Assembly: GCF_946886895.1 (NCBI RefSeq)
Contig: NZ_CAMPJO010000003.1
Location: 1 to 64,000, forward strand
Reading direction: 5' to 3'
Source of the DNA: an uncultured Marinobacter sp.
Lineage (GTDB): Bacteria > Pseudomonadota > Gammaproteobacteria > Pseudomonadales > Oleiphilaceae
Length of the DNA stretch: 64,000 nt
Made by a program: the position numbers and the translations under genes. This document shows, one piece after another, positions 1-8,243 of this stretch. Below the pieces are notes generated by a model, which saw only the letters and a list, made by a program, of their open reading frames with translations, was not told the origin of the DNA and searched no databases. Numbering within the stretch: position 1 is the first letter of the stretch; each line of letters opens with the position of its first letter.

Positions 1-20
1 GGGGCCAGTTGGGCCAAGTT

Positions 21-48
21 GGGGTCTGACCCCAAGGGGTCAGACCCC
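21..48. repeat. Type I GGGGTCTGACCCC palindromic repeat
   Basis: GGGGTCTGACCCC, AA, then GGGGTCAGACCCC, giving a 28-base inverted repeat. It is followed on the plus strand by a run of six T, so it could also act as a rho-independent terminator for a plus-strand gene left of the window. A conserved right flank (ACAGACCCC) reaches position 63, five bases from the stop codon of the minus-strand capD-like gene. The same architecture recurs at 10669, 39592 and 44091. Confidence 0.9.
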
Positions 49-67
49 TTTTTTACAGACCCCAATT

Positions 68-2008
68 TCACAAAGGCAACCGCCGAACCTTCTCCGCACT
101 CTTGGCCGGCCTCACATAATCCTCGTTGCCATTACACCAGACCAGGTCCGCCACTCCACCATTCGGTGCGAACCCGGTGGGTGCTCTCTTCAGGATTTCC
201 ACCATCTCATGGCAATCAAAATCATGGCTGGCCTTCATCAGCCGGTTCAGTATCTGCTCCACTTCCTCCCAAGGCAGGAAAACCTCACGGGCCATCATGA
301 TTCGGGGGTGGGCGGTGCCCTGGGGGTCGTCGCCAATCAATAACTCTTCAAACAGCTTCTCACCCGGCCGCAACCCGGAGAATACGATTTCAACATCCCC
401 ATCCGGTCGCTCGTCGGTTTTTTCCAACAGGCCCATCAGGTGCACCATCTTGCGGGCCAGGTCGGCAATTTTCACCGGCTCGCCCATATCGAGCACAAAC
501 ACCTCACCACCCTGCCCCATGCTGCCAGCTTGCAATACCAACTGGCTGGCCTCCGGAATGGTCATGAAATAACGGATAATGTCCGGATGGGTTACCGTCA
601 CCGGCCCACCATCGCGGATCTGATCCCGGAACAATGGAACCACGGAGCCCGAAGACCCCAGCACATTGCCAAAACGCACCATGGAGAAGATGGTATCGGA
701 CTGCCTCTGGGCCAGCCCCTGCAATACCAGCTCCGCCATTCGCTTACTGGCCCCCATCACATTGGTCGGGCGCACCGCCTTGTCTGTAGAAATCAGAACG
801 AAGCGCTTAACACCGCAGGCAATGGCGGCCTCTGCAACATGAAAGGTGCCAAAAATATTGTTCTGCACGCCTTCAATAACGTTATGCTCCACCAGCGGCA
901 CATGCTTGTAAGCGGCTGCGTGGTATACCGTCTCAATTCCAAAGCTGCGCATAACGGCTTCGCAGCGCCGGCGATGGGTCACGCTCCCGAGCAAGGGATG
1001 AACCTCTACCTCCAGCCCTTCAACGCGATTGATGGCCTGAAGCTCCCGCTCAATGGCATACAGGGAAAATTCAGCCTGCTCAAATAGTACCAACCGGGCG
1101 GGCCGGTGCCGGATAATCTGCCGGCACAGCTCGGAACCAATAGAACCACCCGCACCGGTGACCAGGATCGCCTTACCATACAACCCGGCAGCCACCTGGG
1201 CGTTATCCGGCTGAACCGGGTCCCGGCCCAGCAGATCCTCAATGTCCAGATCCCGGATGTCGTTAATCCGCGCCTGCCCGGCCACCAGTTCCGACAGGGT
1301 GGGTACCGTTTGTACCGGAATCGCCAAGGGTTCCAGCTTCTTGAGCAGCCGTTTACGATCAATGCCCGAGTTGGCGTCCAGAGCCAGCAACAGCCGTTTG
1401 ACCCGATGCTCTTTCACCGCTCGTTCAATGTGGCTGATGTCGTAAACCGGAATGCCATTAATCAACGCCCGGTGATTGCCTTTGCGAAGCGTAATAAACG
1501 CGGCGGGATGATATTCAGTGCCGTGGTCCAGCGCATTCGCCAGCTGCATGCCCGTTTCGCCAGACCCGACAATCGCCACGAACTCCTTATTACGGTAACG
1601 AGGGCGGTTTACCAGCATACGCACCGACATCCGCGTACCGCTGACAAAAATAAACGCCAGGGCACCGTAAATGATCGGAACAGACCGGGGCACAAGAACC
1701 TCAAGCCAGTACCCCAACATAATCAGAGTAATCGCCGAGATCACCACGCCGGTGATAACCGTGATAAACGCCCGGTCACTCAGGTATCGAACCACGGCTC
1801 GATAAAGGCCCAGACGCACAAACACAACGATGGTGAACACCACCGTCAGCGCCGAGACAACCAACTGTTCGCGACTCGGCACCCAGAACTGCTGGTCCAA
1901 CCTCAACGAGAAGGCTGCCCAGAGGGCAAAGAAAAGTGCCAGAACATCGGCGGCAACCGACACCACCCGCTTATGAAAACGCGACAGATTCAGGAATTTT
2001 TCGAACAT
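68..2008 (-). CDS. Membrane-bound nucleotide-sugar 4,6-dehydratase (WbpM/CapD/FlaA1 family)
   Basis: 646 residues, the usual size for WbpM-type enzymes, which convert UDP-GlcNAc to a UDP-4-keto-6-deoxy sugar at the inner membrane for O-antigen or capsule synthesis. About four hydrophobic segments lie in residues 15-125. A CoA-binding-like Rossmann region follows (IVGSGETG near 147). The catalytic short-chain dehydrogenase domain starts at GAGGSIGSE (about 285). The active-site region STDKAVRPTNVMGASKR has Met in place of the usual Tyr before the Lys, as in the WbpM subfamily. An AAAGGA ribosome site lies just upstream of the ATG. It is the last gene of the locus. The exact sugar product cannot be read from sequence. 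Confidence 0.93.
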   Translation of the reverse strand: MFEKFLNLSRFHKRVVSVAADVLALFFALWAAFSLRLDQQFWVPSREQLVVSALTVVFTIVVFVRLGLYRAVVRYLSDRAFITVITGVVISAITLIMLGYWLEVLVPRSVPIIYGALAFIFVSGTRMSVRMLVNRPRYRNKEFVAIVGSGETGMQLANALDHGTEYHPAAFITLRKGNHRALINGIPVYDISHIERAVKEHRVKRLLLALDANSGIDRKRLLKKLEPLAIPVQTVPTLSELVAGQARINDIRDLDIEDLLGRDPVQPDNAQVAAGLYGKAILVTGAGGSIGSELCRQIIRHRPARLVLFEQAEFSLYAIERELQAINRVEGLEVEVHPLLGSVTHRRRCEAVMRSFGIETVYHAAAYKHVPLVEHNVIEGVQNNIFGTFHVAEAAIACGVKRFVLISTDKAVRPTNVMGASKRMAELVLQGLAQRQSDTIFSMVRFGNVLGSSGSVVPLFRDQIRDGGPVTVTHPDIIRYFMTIPEASQLVLQAGSMGQGGEVFVLDMGEPVKIADLARKMVHLMGLLEKTDERPDGDVEIVFSGLRPGEKLFEELLIGDDPQGTAHPRIMMAREVFLPWEEVEQILNRLMKASHDFDCHEMVEILKRAPTGFAPNGGVADLVWCNGNEDYVRPAKSAEKVRRLPL

Positions 2009-2153
2009 GGTTGTCCTTTACCGGTTTTGAATACAGGGATAACAGGCTATTCCAGCTTAACTATACCTCGTACACGCAGCCCCGAATTTTGCGTGTGAAC
2101 TCTTCATCCTTGAGCATAGGTCAGTCATTCCCTTTTAAAGATTATTTTTTGGA

Positions 2154-2171
2154 CACGGAATCCACGGAAGG
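2154..2171. repeat. CACGGAA repeat, half copy
   Basis: CACGGAATCCACGGAAGG matches the left arm of the full hairpin at 41284-41371. No right arm is present here. It lies about 20 bases beyond the end of the sugar-transferase relic. Confidence 0.7.
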
Positions 2172-2192
2172 AAAAAACCAAAAGATTTTTAG

Positions 2193-2303
2193 TTACAATG
2201 CACCCGGTCCCCGGTCCCCTTCCCGGCAACCGTCATAAAAATATACTTGAAGTAAGCCCCGACCGTCAGGTTCTCCAACATCTTCTGATCCGTCTCCGCC
2301 AAC
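2193..2303 (-). pseudogene. 3' remnant of an initiating sugar transferase gene
   Basis: Positions 2200-2303 align without gaps to 13469-13572, the 3' end of the intact sugar transferase gene, with about 8 differences in 104 bases. The minus-strand frame is preserved and reads AETDQKMLENLTVGAYFKYI onward to a TAA at 2193-2195. Its last residues (DRVHCN) differ from the intact copy (DRVPGKD). There is no upstream catalytic domain: beyond 2303 the similarity stops. This is a non-functional fragment left beside the capD-like gene, and it marks an old recombination junction. Confidence 0.88.
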
Positions 2304-2371
2304 CGCTGTTCGCGTCGGAAGCCAGTACCATCAAAGGTCTTTTCAAGATAAACCTTAGATCATTGAAGCAG

Positions 2372-3424
2372 TTAAAGTAGTACATCAAGGTGGACAGGCG
2401 TATTTGACTGAATATTTTTCTTAGCCCTAGTTCCAATGACTTTTTTAATATGTTTCGGAGCTAAGCCATAGCCAGGGCGAACACTGCGCACATCGTCGGC
2501 CGTGATCAACTCTCCCTCTTTGATATCTCGCACGAAATATAGCGAGCGCCGAAACTGAGCGTTACCCTGCTCACTGGATTTGCGGCCGTAATCCACGGTG
2601 CCGAGGGACTTCCAGGCCGTCTTGCTGTCCCGGCAAAGATTCGCCAGGTCCGCCGGCTCCAGGGAGAAACTGTCATCCGGCCCACCCCCATTACGATCCA
2701 GAGTGAAATGCTTCTCTATCAGTGACGCCCCCAGAACCACACTGGCAATGGCCGTGGTGTTGTCCAGGGTATGGTCGGAAAGACCGGTCACGAGCCCGAA
2801 CCTTTCCTGCATTTCCACAACGGTCCGAAGATTGTAGTCCTCGGCCGGAGCCGGATAACCACTTACACAATGCAAAATCGCCAGTTGGCTGCACCCTGCG
2901 CTCTGTGCCGCATCAATGGCTTCCCGGATTTCGTCGGCATCCGCCATACCGGTGGAAATAATCATCGGTTTGCCGGTACGGGCCACGTACTGAATAAGCG
3001 GCAAATCCACGGCTTCAAACGAGGCAATTTTATAGGCCGGAGCACCAAGCTCCTCCAGTAAATCCACCGCCGTGGTATCAAAGGGTGAACTGAAAATGGT
3101 GATGCCCAGTTTCCGGGCATGCTCGAACAGGGGCTTGTGCCACTCCCAGGGCATATGAGCTTCTTCGTAAAGCTCATACAGGGTGCGACCGTCCCACAGA
3201 CCGCCTTTGATCCTGAACTCATCCGCATCGGAATCAAGGGTGATGGTGTCTGGCCGGTACGTTTGCAGCTTGACCGCATCCGCCCCCGCCTTCACAGCCT
3301 CCTCGATTATCCGCATGGCCGTTTCCAGATGTCCGTTATGGTTGGCGGACAACTCCGCAATAATGTACGGAGGCTGCGAGCCCGAAATTTCACGCCCGTT
3401 GATCTCAATCTTTGGATGACTCAT
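2372..3424 (-). CDS. pseI: Pseudaminic acid synthase
   Basis: 350 residues, NeuB/PseI family. It condenses 2,4-diacetamido-2,4,6-trideoxy-L-altrose with phosphoenolpyruvate to form pseudaminic acid in the cytoplasm. The N-terminal TIM barrel shows IIAELSANHNG (about residue 21) and EKHFTLDR. The C-terminal SAF/antifreeze-like domain shows RRSLYFVRDI and ends near GTRAKKNIQ. Assignment to PseI rather than NeuB rests on the LSANHNG form and on the adjacent complete pseBCFGH set. It starts 15 bases after pseH and is the last pse gene. Confidence 0.95.
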   Translation of the reverse strand: MSHPKIEINGREISGSQPPYIIAELSANHNGHLETAMRIIEEAVKAGADAVKLQTYRPDTITLDSDADEFRIKGGLWDGRTLYELYEEAHMPWEWHKPLFEHARKLGITIFSSPFDTTAVDLLEELGAPAYKIASFEAVDLPLIQYVARTGKPMIISTGMADADEIREAIDAAQSAGCSQLAILHCVSGYPAPAEDYNLRTVVEMQERFGLVTGLSDHTLDNTTAIASVVLGASLIEKHFTLDRNGGGPDDSFSLEPADLANLCRDSKTAWKSLGTVDYGRKSSEQGNAQFRRSLYFVRDIKEGELITADDVRSVRPGYGLAPKHIKKVIGTRAKKNIQSNTPVHLDVLL

Positions 3425-3439
3425 ACCAAAACCTTTGTA

Positions 3440-3949
3440 TTACCCATTCCCGTTTCTCCATTCCGTGGCCAGAATCCCGAAACAGATCACATCCTGATAA
3501 ACACGGCCGTCGTAATGCTGCTCACGAAGCACCCCTTCCCGCCGGAAGCCCAGTTTCTCATGGAAGCGGATGGAGCGCTCATTAAAGCCCAGGGCCTGGC
3601 CGCAGACCTTATGAAAATTCAGCTGCGTAAATGCATAGTCCAGCGCCGCCTCGCCAAGCGCCATGCCCGTGCCCCGGGGGGCCTCCGGGGCCAGGTAAAA
3701 ACCCCAGTCGGCCACCCGGGGGCACTGGGTCATATGGATGTTCATAAACCCCTGGGGCGTTCCTGCGGCCTCGTAAATCAGCAGGTTTACGCCAGGCTGG
3801 CTGTTTACCCGCTCAAACCAGCGCCGGTGCTCCTCCGGGGTAATCTCGTGGCTGGTGTACATGAACCGGCGAACTTCGGGGTCGTTCCGCCAGGCAAGAA
3901 CCCGCTCCAGGTCGGCCTCCATCATGGGCCTAAGCGCGCTATCAGTCAC
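3440..3949 (-). CDS. pseH: UDP-4-amino-4,6-dideoxy-N-acetyl-L-altrosamine N-acetyltransferase
   Basis: 169 residues, GNAT fold, the usual size for PseH. It acetylates the 4-amino group of the PseC product using acetyl-CoA. A GNAT-type acetyl-CoA loop is visible (APRGTGMALGEAAL), followed by NFHKVCGQALGFNERSIRFH and EKLGFRREGVLRE, typical of the RimJ/PseH group. The GTG start at 3949 overlaps the pseG stop as GTGA, indicating translational coupling. Confidence 0.93.
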   Translation of the reverse strand: MTDSALRPMMEADLERVLAWRNDPEVRRFMYTSHEITPEEHRRWFERVNSQPGVNLLIYEAAGTPQGFMNIHMTQCPRVADWGFYLAPEAPRGTGMALGEAALDYAFTQLNFHKVCGQALGFNERSIRFHEKLGFRREGVLREQHYDGRVYQDVICFGILATEWRNGNG

Positions 3950-5052
3950 TGATCACCTCCACGCATCGCCGCCACCACACGTGCAGCACCCAGCCCGTCA
4001 CAAATGGCCGCCGCGCGCCGGGCCATGATGCAAAGCGTTGCAGCATTGGAAACCTGCTTCACCGCCGCTTCCAAACGTTTCCGAACACCCGAAGGTTCCC
4101 CCAGGTTCACGGCCGCACCCGCCTTATGCAATGCGTCGGCACCGGCTCTCTGGTTATCGGCCATTACCACCATCAGCGTCGGCAAACCCAGGCAGCACCG
4201 CTCCCAGGCGGTCCCTCCCGCTGCGCCAATCGCCAGGTCCGAACGCGCCATTAACTCTGCCATCTCATCCGTGTTCACATACAACTCTGCTGGCAAACTG
4301 AGGCGCTCAAGACGCTCAGCCACAGTACTTCTGTGGGGGGAAGCCGCGCCCAGCACAACCAACAGGCGGCAGCCATCCAGGCCATCCATGTCGCCAAGCG
4401 TTTCGACGACGTCCAGGGTTACATTGTCCTTGTCCACCCCGCCCAGGCTGACCAGAATCGTTTCAAGCCGGCCATGAGCCCGGCGGGCGAGGCTCTGTTC
4501 GCGCGCACGGGCGAATTCTCCGCGCAACAGAGCGTAACCGGGGCCTGTCAGCCGCTTCGCTCCAATGGGCACCAGCCCATCGTAATCGGCATCAGCCCGC
4601 CCCAAGTTCTGATCAAGCAGCAGATCACAGGCATGCTCTCTATCCGCCAGATCATCAATGACCATCACCCTGCCCGCATGCCCGGAAAGACGGGCCTCCC
4701 ACTGTGCCTCCAGTGCGTAGTGATCCACCACAAGCCAGTCAGGCGAAAGATCAGCCAGTGCTGCTATTGAGTCGGAGGCATCGGCCTGCCAATCCGTTCC
4801 CAGCCAGCCGGTGTGAGCCGGCCCAGGCAAAACCACTGACGATGATAACGGCGCGTTGGCAGGCAGCATCGAAACCCCATGCCCTCGTTCCAACACCAGC
4901 GATTCGAGGCTGCCCGACTGCTCACGCATGATGAAATGGCACCGGGCTCCAGACGCCACCAGCGCATCCGCCAAGGTCAGACAGCGCATAACATGCCCGG
5001 ACCCGATCACCCGGGAGGCATCCACACGAAACGCGACAGTGAGCCTAGCCAC
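3946..5052 (-). CDS. pseG: UDP-2,4-diacetamido-2,4,6-trideoxy-L-altropyranose hydrolase
   Basis: 368 residues, PseG family (GT-B fold related to MurG). It removes UDP from the PseH product before condensation by PseI. The N-terminal motif GSGHVMRCLTLADAL (about residue 17) contains the conserved His. LVSLGGVDKDN and AIGAAGGTAWERCCLGLPT in the C-terminal half form the nucleotide-binding region. The GTG start at 5052 overlaps the end of pseF by 8 bases. Confidence 0.94.
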   Translation of the reverse strand: MARLTVAFRVDASRVIGSGHVMRCLTLADALVASGARCHFIMREQSGSLESLVLERGHGVSMLPANAPLSSSVVLPGPAHTGWLGTDWQADASDSIAALADLSPDWLVVDHYALEAQWEARLSGHAGRVMVIDDLADREHACDLLLDQNLGRADADYDGLVPIGAKRLTGPGYALLRGEFARAREQSLARRAHGRLETILVSLGGVDKDNVTLDVVETLGDMDGLDGCRLLVVLGAASPHRSTVAERLERLSLPAELYVNTDEMAELMARSDLAIGAAGGTAWERCCLGLPTLMVVMADNQRAGADALHKAGAAVNLGEPSGVRKRLEAAVKQVSNAATLCIMARRAAAICDGLGAARVVAAMRGGDQ

Positions 5053-5749
5053 CCTGTTCCGCCCGGGCCCTTATTGCCTCAAACAAATACTCAGCGGACT
5101 CCCAGTCTTCTGGCGTATCAATATCCTGCACGCGATGCCTTGGGATTGGCACCCCAACGGAGTCGGGGCCGAAAATCACCGGCCCCGACCGCCAGGCTTC
5201 GGCCGTCCCCCAGTAAAACTGCCCGGCATCGTGCCATGCCTCTTCCAGGTCCTGGGACCGGGTGGCAAACTGATCGGGATCAAACATTTCCACCCGGCTA
5301 CCGGGCAGGAGCCGGAGCGCCCTCTGGATCGGAAAGGCAAAACTGGTGACCGAAAACGCAAACGCGCTGTTTTCGCGGTGCAGGGTTGCCAGCCCAACCC
5401 TCAGATCCGCCGCCTGCACGAACGGCGCCGTTGCGTATAGGCAGCAGGCCGAATCCACCTGATGCCCGGCGTTAAGGAACCACTCAACGGCATGCCGGAT
5501 CACCGGAATAGTTCCGGTATAGTCGTCAGACAGGTTCTCCGGTCTCAGGAACGGCACCGAGGCGCCATAGGCCCTGGCCACCTCCGCAATGTCTTCATCG
5601 TCTGTGGATACCACCACCTCCTGGAAACAACCGCTCTCGAGCGCCGCTTCGACAGACCAGGCAATCATCGGCTTGCCACAAAACTCGCGGATGTTCTTGC
5701 GCGGAATCCGTTTACTGCCGCCCCGGGCCGGAATAATGGCAAGATTCAT
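5045..5749 (-). CDS. pseF: Pseudaminic acid cytidylyltransferase
   Basis: 234 residues, CMP-sugar synthetase family. It activates pseudaminic acid with CTP to CMP-Pse, the donor for glycosyltransferases. The CTP-binding signature IIPARGGSKRIPRKNI is at residues 5-20, followed by GKPMIAWS. The ATG at 5749 overlaps the pseC stop as ATGA. The order pseC-pseF-pseG is common in pseudaminate clusters. Confidence 0.95.
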   Translation of the reverse strand: MNLAIIPARGGSKRIPRKNIREFCGKPMIAWSVEAALESGCFQEVVVSTDDEDIAEVARAYGASVPFLRPENLSDDYTGTIPVIRHAVEWFLNAGHQVDSACCLYATAPFVQAADLRVGLATLHRENSAFAFSVTSFAFPIQRALRLLPGSRVEMFDPDQFATRSQDLEEAWHDAGQFYWGTAEAWRSGPVIFGPDSVGVPIPRHRVQDIDTPEDWESAEYLFEAIRARAEQGG

Positions 5750-6906
5750 AATCCGAGCGCATCCTTCACCGCAGCCACCACCGTATCCTGTTGGTCATCC
5801 GTGAGCCCTTGAAACATCGGCAGGCTGATGGCCTCCCCGTAATACCGCATGGCCTCCGGAAAATCGCCCGGCTCAAACCCGACCTGCGCATACCAGGGTT
5901 GGATGTGTACCGGAATATAATGCAGATTCACGCCAATGCCCTGGGCCCTCAAAGCTTCAAACACCGCTTTGTGGGTGCGCGTGATCTCACCGGTTTTCAA
6001 CCGGATCACGTACAAGTGCAGGCCAGAATAACCGTCAGGATGCTGCCAGGGCGTTACCAGCGGCAAGCCCGCCAACAACTCATCGTAGCGCCTGGCCAGC
6101 TCATGGCGCCGGCTCACGAAATCGTCCAGACGATCCATCTGACTAACGCCCAGCGCGGCTTGCAGCTCCGTCATCCGGTAGTTAAACCCGAGATCCACCT
6201 GCTGGTAATACCAGGGGCCGTCCGGCTCGTGCGTCATCCGCTCAGGGTCCCGGGTTATACCGTGGCTGCGGAGCCTATCCATCCGCGCCGCCAACTCCGG
6301 GTTATTGGTCACCGCCATGCCGCCTTCCGCCGTGGTCACAATCTTCACCGGATGAAAACTGAACACGGTGATATCGCTGAAGCGGTCGTTCCCGATGAAT
6401 TCACCCTGGTACTTGCCGCCGATGGCGTGGGAGGCGTCCTCGATCACCCGAAAGCCATAGCGCTCAGACAGCGCCCCTATCCGCGCCATATCGCAGGGCT
6501 GCCCACACAGGTGCACGGCCACCACCACTTTCGGTAACCGCCCTTCCGCTTCCGCTCGCCGCAGCTTCTCTTCCAGCGCGTTCGGGCAGAGGTTGTAGGT
6601 GCGCGGATCAATATCAACAAAATCCACCCGGGCCCCGCAGTAGAGCCCGCAGTTGGCCGATGCCACAAAGGTAACCGGCGATGTCCACAGCCAGTCGCCC
6701 TTTCCGAGACCAAGGGCGAGGCAGGCAATGTGCAAAGCCGACGTCGCGCTGTTCACCGCCACACCAAAACCGGCGCCCACATGGCCAGCCACTTTTTGCT
6801 CGAACGCGGGCACCGCCGGCCCCTGGGTCAGAAAATCGGACTTCAGAACCTCAACAACCGCGTCGATATCCTGCTGGGAAATGTTTTGCCGACCATAGGG
6901 AATCAT
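5746..6906 (-). CDS. pseC: UDP-4-amino-4,6-dideoxy-N-acetyl-L-altrosamine transaminase
   Basis: 386 residues, DegT/DnrJ/EryC1/StrS family, PLP-dependent. It aminates the PseB product at C4 using glutamate. It begins MIPYGRQNISQQDIDAV, characteristic of PseC. The PLP lysine sits in SFHPVKIVTTAEGG and the cofactor Asp in VIEDASHAIGGKY. It lies 3 bases after pseB. Confidence 0.95.
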   Translation of the reverse strand: MIPYGRQNISQQDIDAVVEVLKSDFLTQGPAVPAFEQKVAGHVGAGFGVAVNSATSALHIACLALGLGKGDWLWTSPVTFVASANCGLYCGARVDFVDIDPRTYNLCPNALEEKLRRAEAEGRLPKVVVAVHLCGQPCDMARIGALSERYGFRVIEDASHAIGGKYQGEFIGNDRFSDITVFSFHPVKIVTTAEGGMAVTNNPELAARMDRLRSHGITRDPERMTHEPDGPWYYQQVDLGFNYRMTELQAALGVSQMDRLDDFVSRRHELARRYDELLAGLPLVTPWQHPDGYSGLHLYVIRLKTGEITRTHKAVFEALRAQGIGVNLHYIPVHIQPWYAQVGFEPGDFPEAMRYYGEAISLPMFQGLTDDQQDTVVAAVKDALGL

Positions 6907-6909
6907 GCT

Positions 6910-7908
6910 TCAGATACTCCCGATGTGATCGTGGTTGGCCTCAATCCAGGCCTGGAGCTCCTCATCGGTCATCCATTCCGTGTTGTTGTCACTGGAATAG
7001 ATAAACCCTTCCTCAACCTTTTTACCGTCCTTGATGCGGTTGGCATCCGAGCTCCAGTCATGAATCGCCGGCAGGATCTTGAAGTGCTCCGGGTACTCAT
7101 AGGTGTAGTAGGAATCTTCCGCACCGATCATCTGCTCATGCAGTTTCTCTCCGGGGCGGATACCCACCACCTCCTGGCGGGCTTCCGGCGCCACCACCCG
7201 GGCCAGATCCGTCACTTTCATGGAAGGGATCTTCTTCACGTAGATTTCGCCGCCTTCCATGTCCTCAAAGGCATGCCACACCAGCTCCACACCCTGCTCC
7301 AGAGAAATCATGAAACGGGTCATCCGGTCATCGGTGATCGGCAGAACGCCCTTGTCCCGAATCGACATAAAAAACGGAATAACGGAGCCACGGGAGCCCA
7401 TTACGTTGCCGTAGCGCACCACCGCAAAGCGGGTATCGTGGCTACCAGCGTACGAATTGCCGGAAACAAACACCTTGTCGGAGGCCAGCTTGGTGGCTCC
7501 GTAGAGGTTGATCGGGCTGCTGGCCTTATCGGTGGAAAGCGCCACCACCCGCTTCACGCCCTTATCAATACAGGCATCGATCAGATTCATCGCGCCGATA
7601 ATATTGGTTTTAATACACTCGAACGGATTGTATTCCGCCGTCGGGACAATCTTGGTCGCCGCAGCATGGACCACGTAGTCCACGCCATCCAGCGCCCGAT
7701 ACAAACGCTCCTTGTCCCGCACATCGCCAATGAAGAAACGTATCCGGGGATCGGCGTCAAACTTCTTCGCCATTTCCCACTGCTTCATTTCGTCCCGGGA
7801 AAAGATAATCACGCGGCGCGGGCTATATTTCCCAAGCAACATCGGCACGAACGTGTGGCCGAACGAGCCAGTGCCACCGGTAATCAGAATAGACTTGTCG
7901 TTAAACAT
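6910..7908 (-). CDS. pseB: UDP-N-acetylglucosamine 4,6-dehydratase (5-inverting)
   Basis: About 332 residues, soluble short-chain dehydrogenase. It catalyses the first step of CMP-pseudaminic acid synthesis: dehydration of UDP-GlcNAc with C5 inversion. The NADP-binding motif is GGTGSFGHTF (near residue 11), STDKASSPINLYGATK holds the catalytic YxxxK pair, and the C-terminal RPGEKLHEQMI is typical. The frame can extend to a TTG at 7917, but the ATG at 7908 (MFNDKS) fits the family and has AAGGA about 12 bases upstream. It is the first gene of the pse block. Confidence 0.95.
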   Translation of the reverse strand: MFNDKSILITGGTGSFGHTFVPMLLGKYSPRRVIIFSRDEMKQWEMAKKFDADPRIRFFIGDVRDKERLYRALDGVDYVVHAAATKIVPTAEYNPFECIKTNIIGAMNLIDACIDKGVKRVVALSTDKASSPINLYGATKLASDKVFVSGNSYAGSHDTRFAVVRYGNVMGSRGSVIPFFMSIRDKGVLPITDDRMTRFMISLEQGVELVWHAFEDMEGGEIYVKKIPSMKVTDLARVVAPEARQEVVGIRPGEKLHEQMIGAEDSYYTYEYPEHFKILPAIHDWSSDANRIKDGKKVEEGFIYSSDNNTEWMTDEELQAWIEANHDHIGSI

Positions 7909-8243
7909 TGACTTCAAACATCCTTAAGTCGATTCGAATAAACTGGCCCAATCGACTGACGCATAAGACAGCCGCACCGGCTGCTTCGAAAGGCCCCTGG
8001 CGCCCGCCAGCCCCACTAATAGCCACCGGAACGGCACAGTATGGTGCGAAAATGCCAGAACCGCGCCAATTGCAACAAACACCAGAAGGCCAAGCATATT
8101 AGACAGGATAATCGTCTTGTCCAAAGGCATCGAATACAAACTATAATGCGACACCATACCGGCCCAAACAATCCCATCGCCAACAGGCTGGCCAGTCGAT
8201 GGTCACGGTGCTTTCACCTGGCTAAATATAGTGAATCACACCC
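7909..8243. other. Gap with one short hydrophobic open frame
   Basis: 335 bases between the SLC13 permease and pseB. The minus strand has a 77-codon open frame (7924-8157) with one membrane-like stretch, NMLGLLVFVAIGAVLAF. It weakly recalls the C-terminal part of VanZ-family membrane proteins. There is no clear ribosome site and no family match I can defend, so it may be a gene relic. No other feature was seen. Confidence 0.35.

Larger units (their letters stand above)
2009..2371. other. Intergenic region between pseI and capD-like gene
   Basis: 363 bases without an intact gene. It holds a half-copy of the CACGGAA repeat (2154-2171) and a relic of the initiating sugar transferase 3' end (2193-2303). 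Positions 2009-2150 show no clear feature beyond the ribosome site of the capD-like gene. Confidence 0.7.

Noticed and set aside
440..2098. Long plus-strand open frames opposite the capD-like gene
   Set aside because: They are antisense shadows: low-complexity composition rich in His, Arg and Gln, no domains, and a well-supported gene on the other strand. The same applies to plus-strand frames throughout 68-45617 and 49169-57986.
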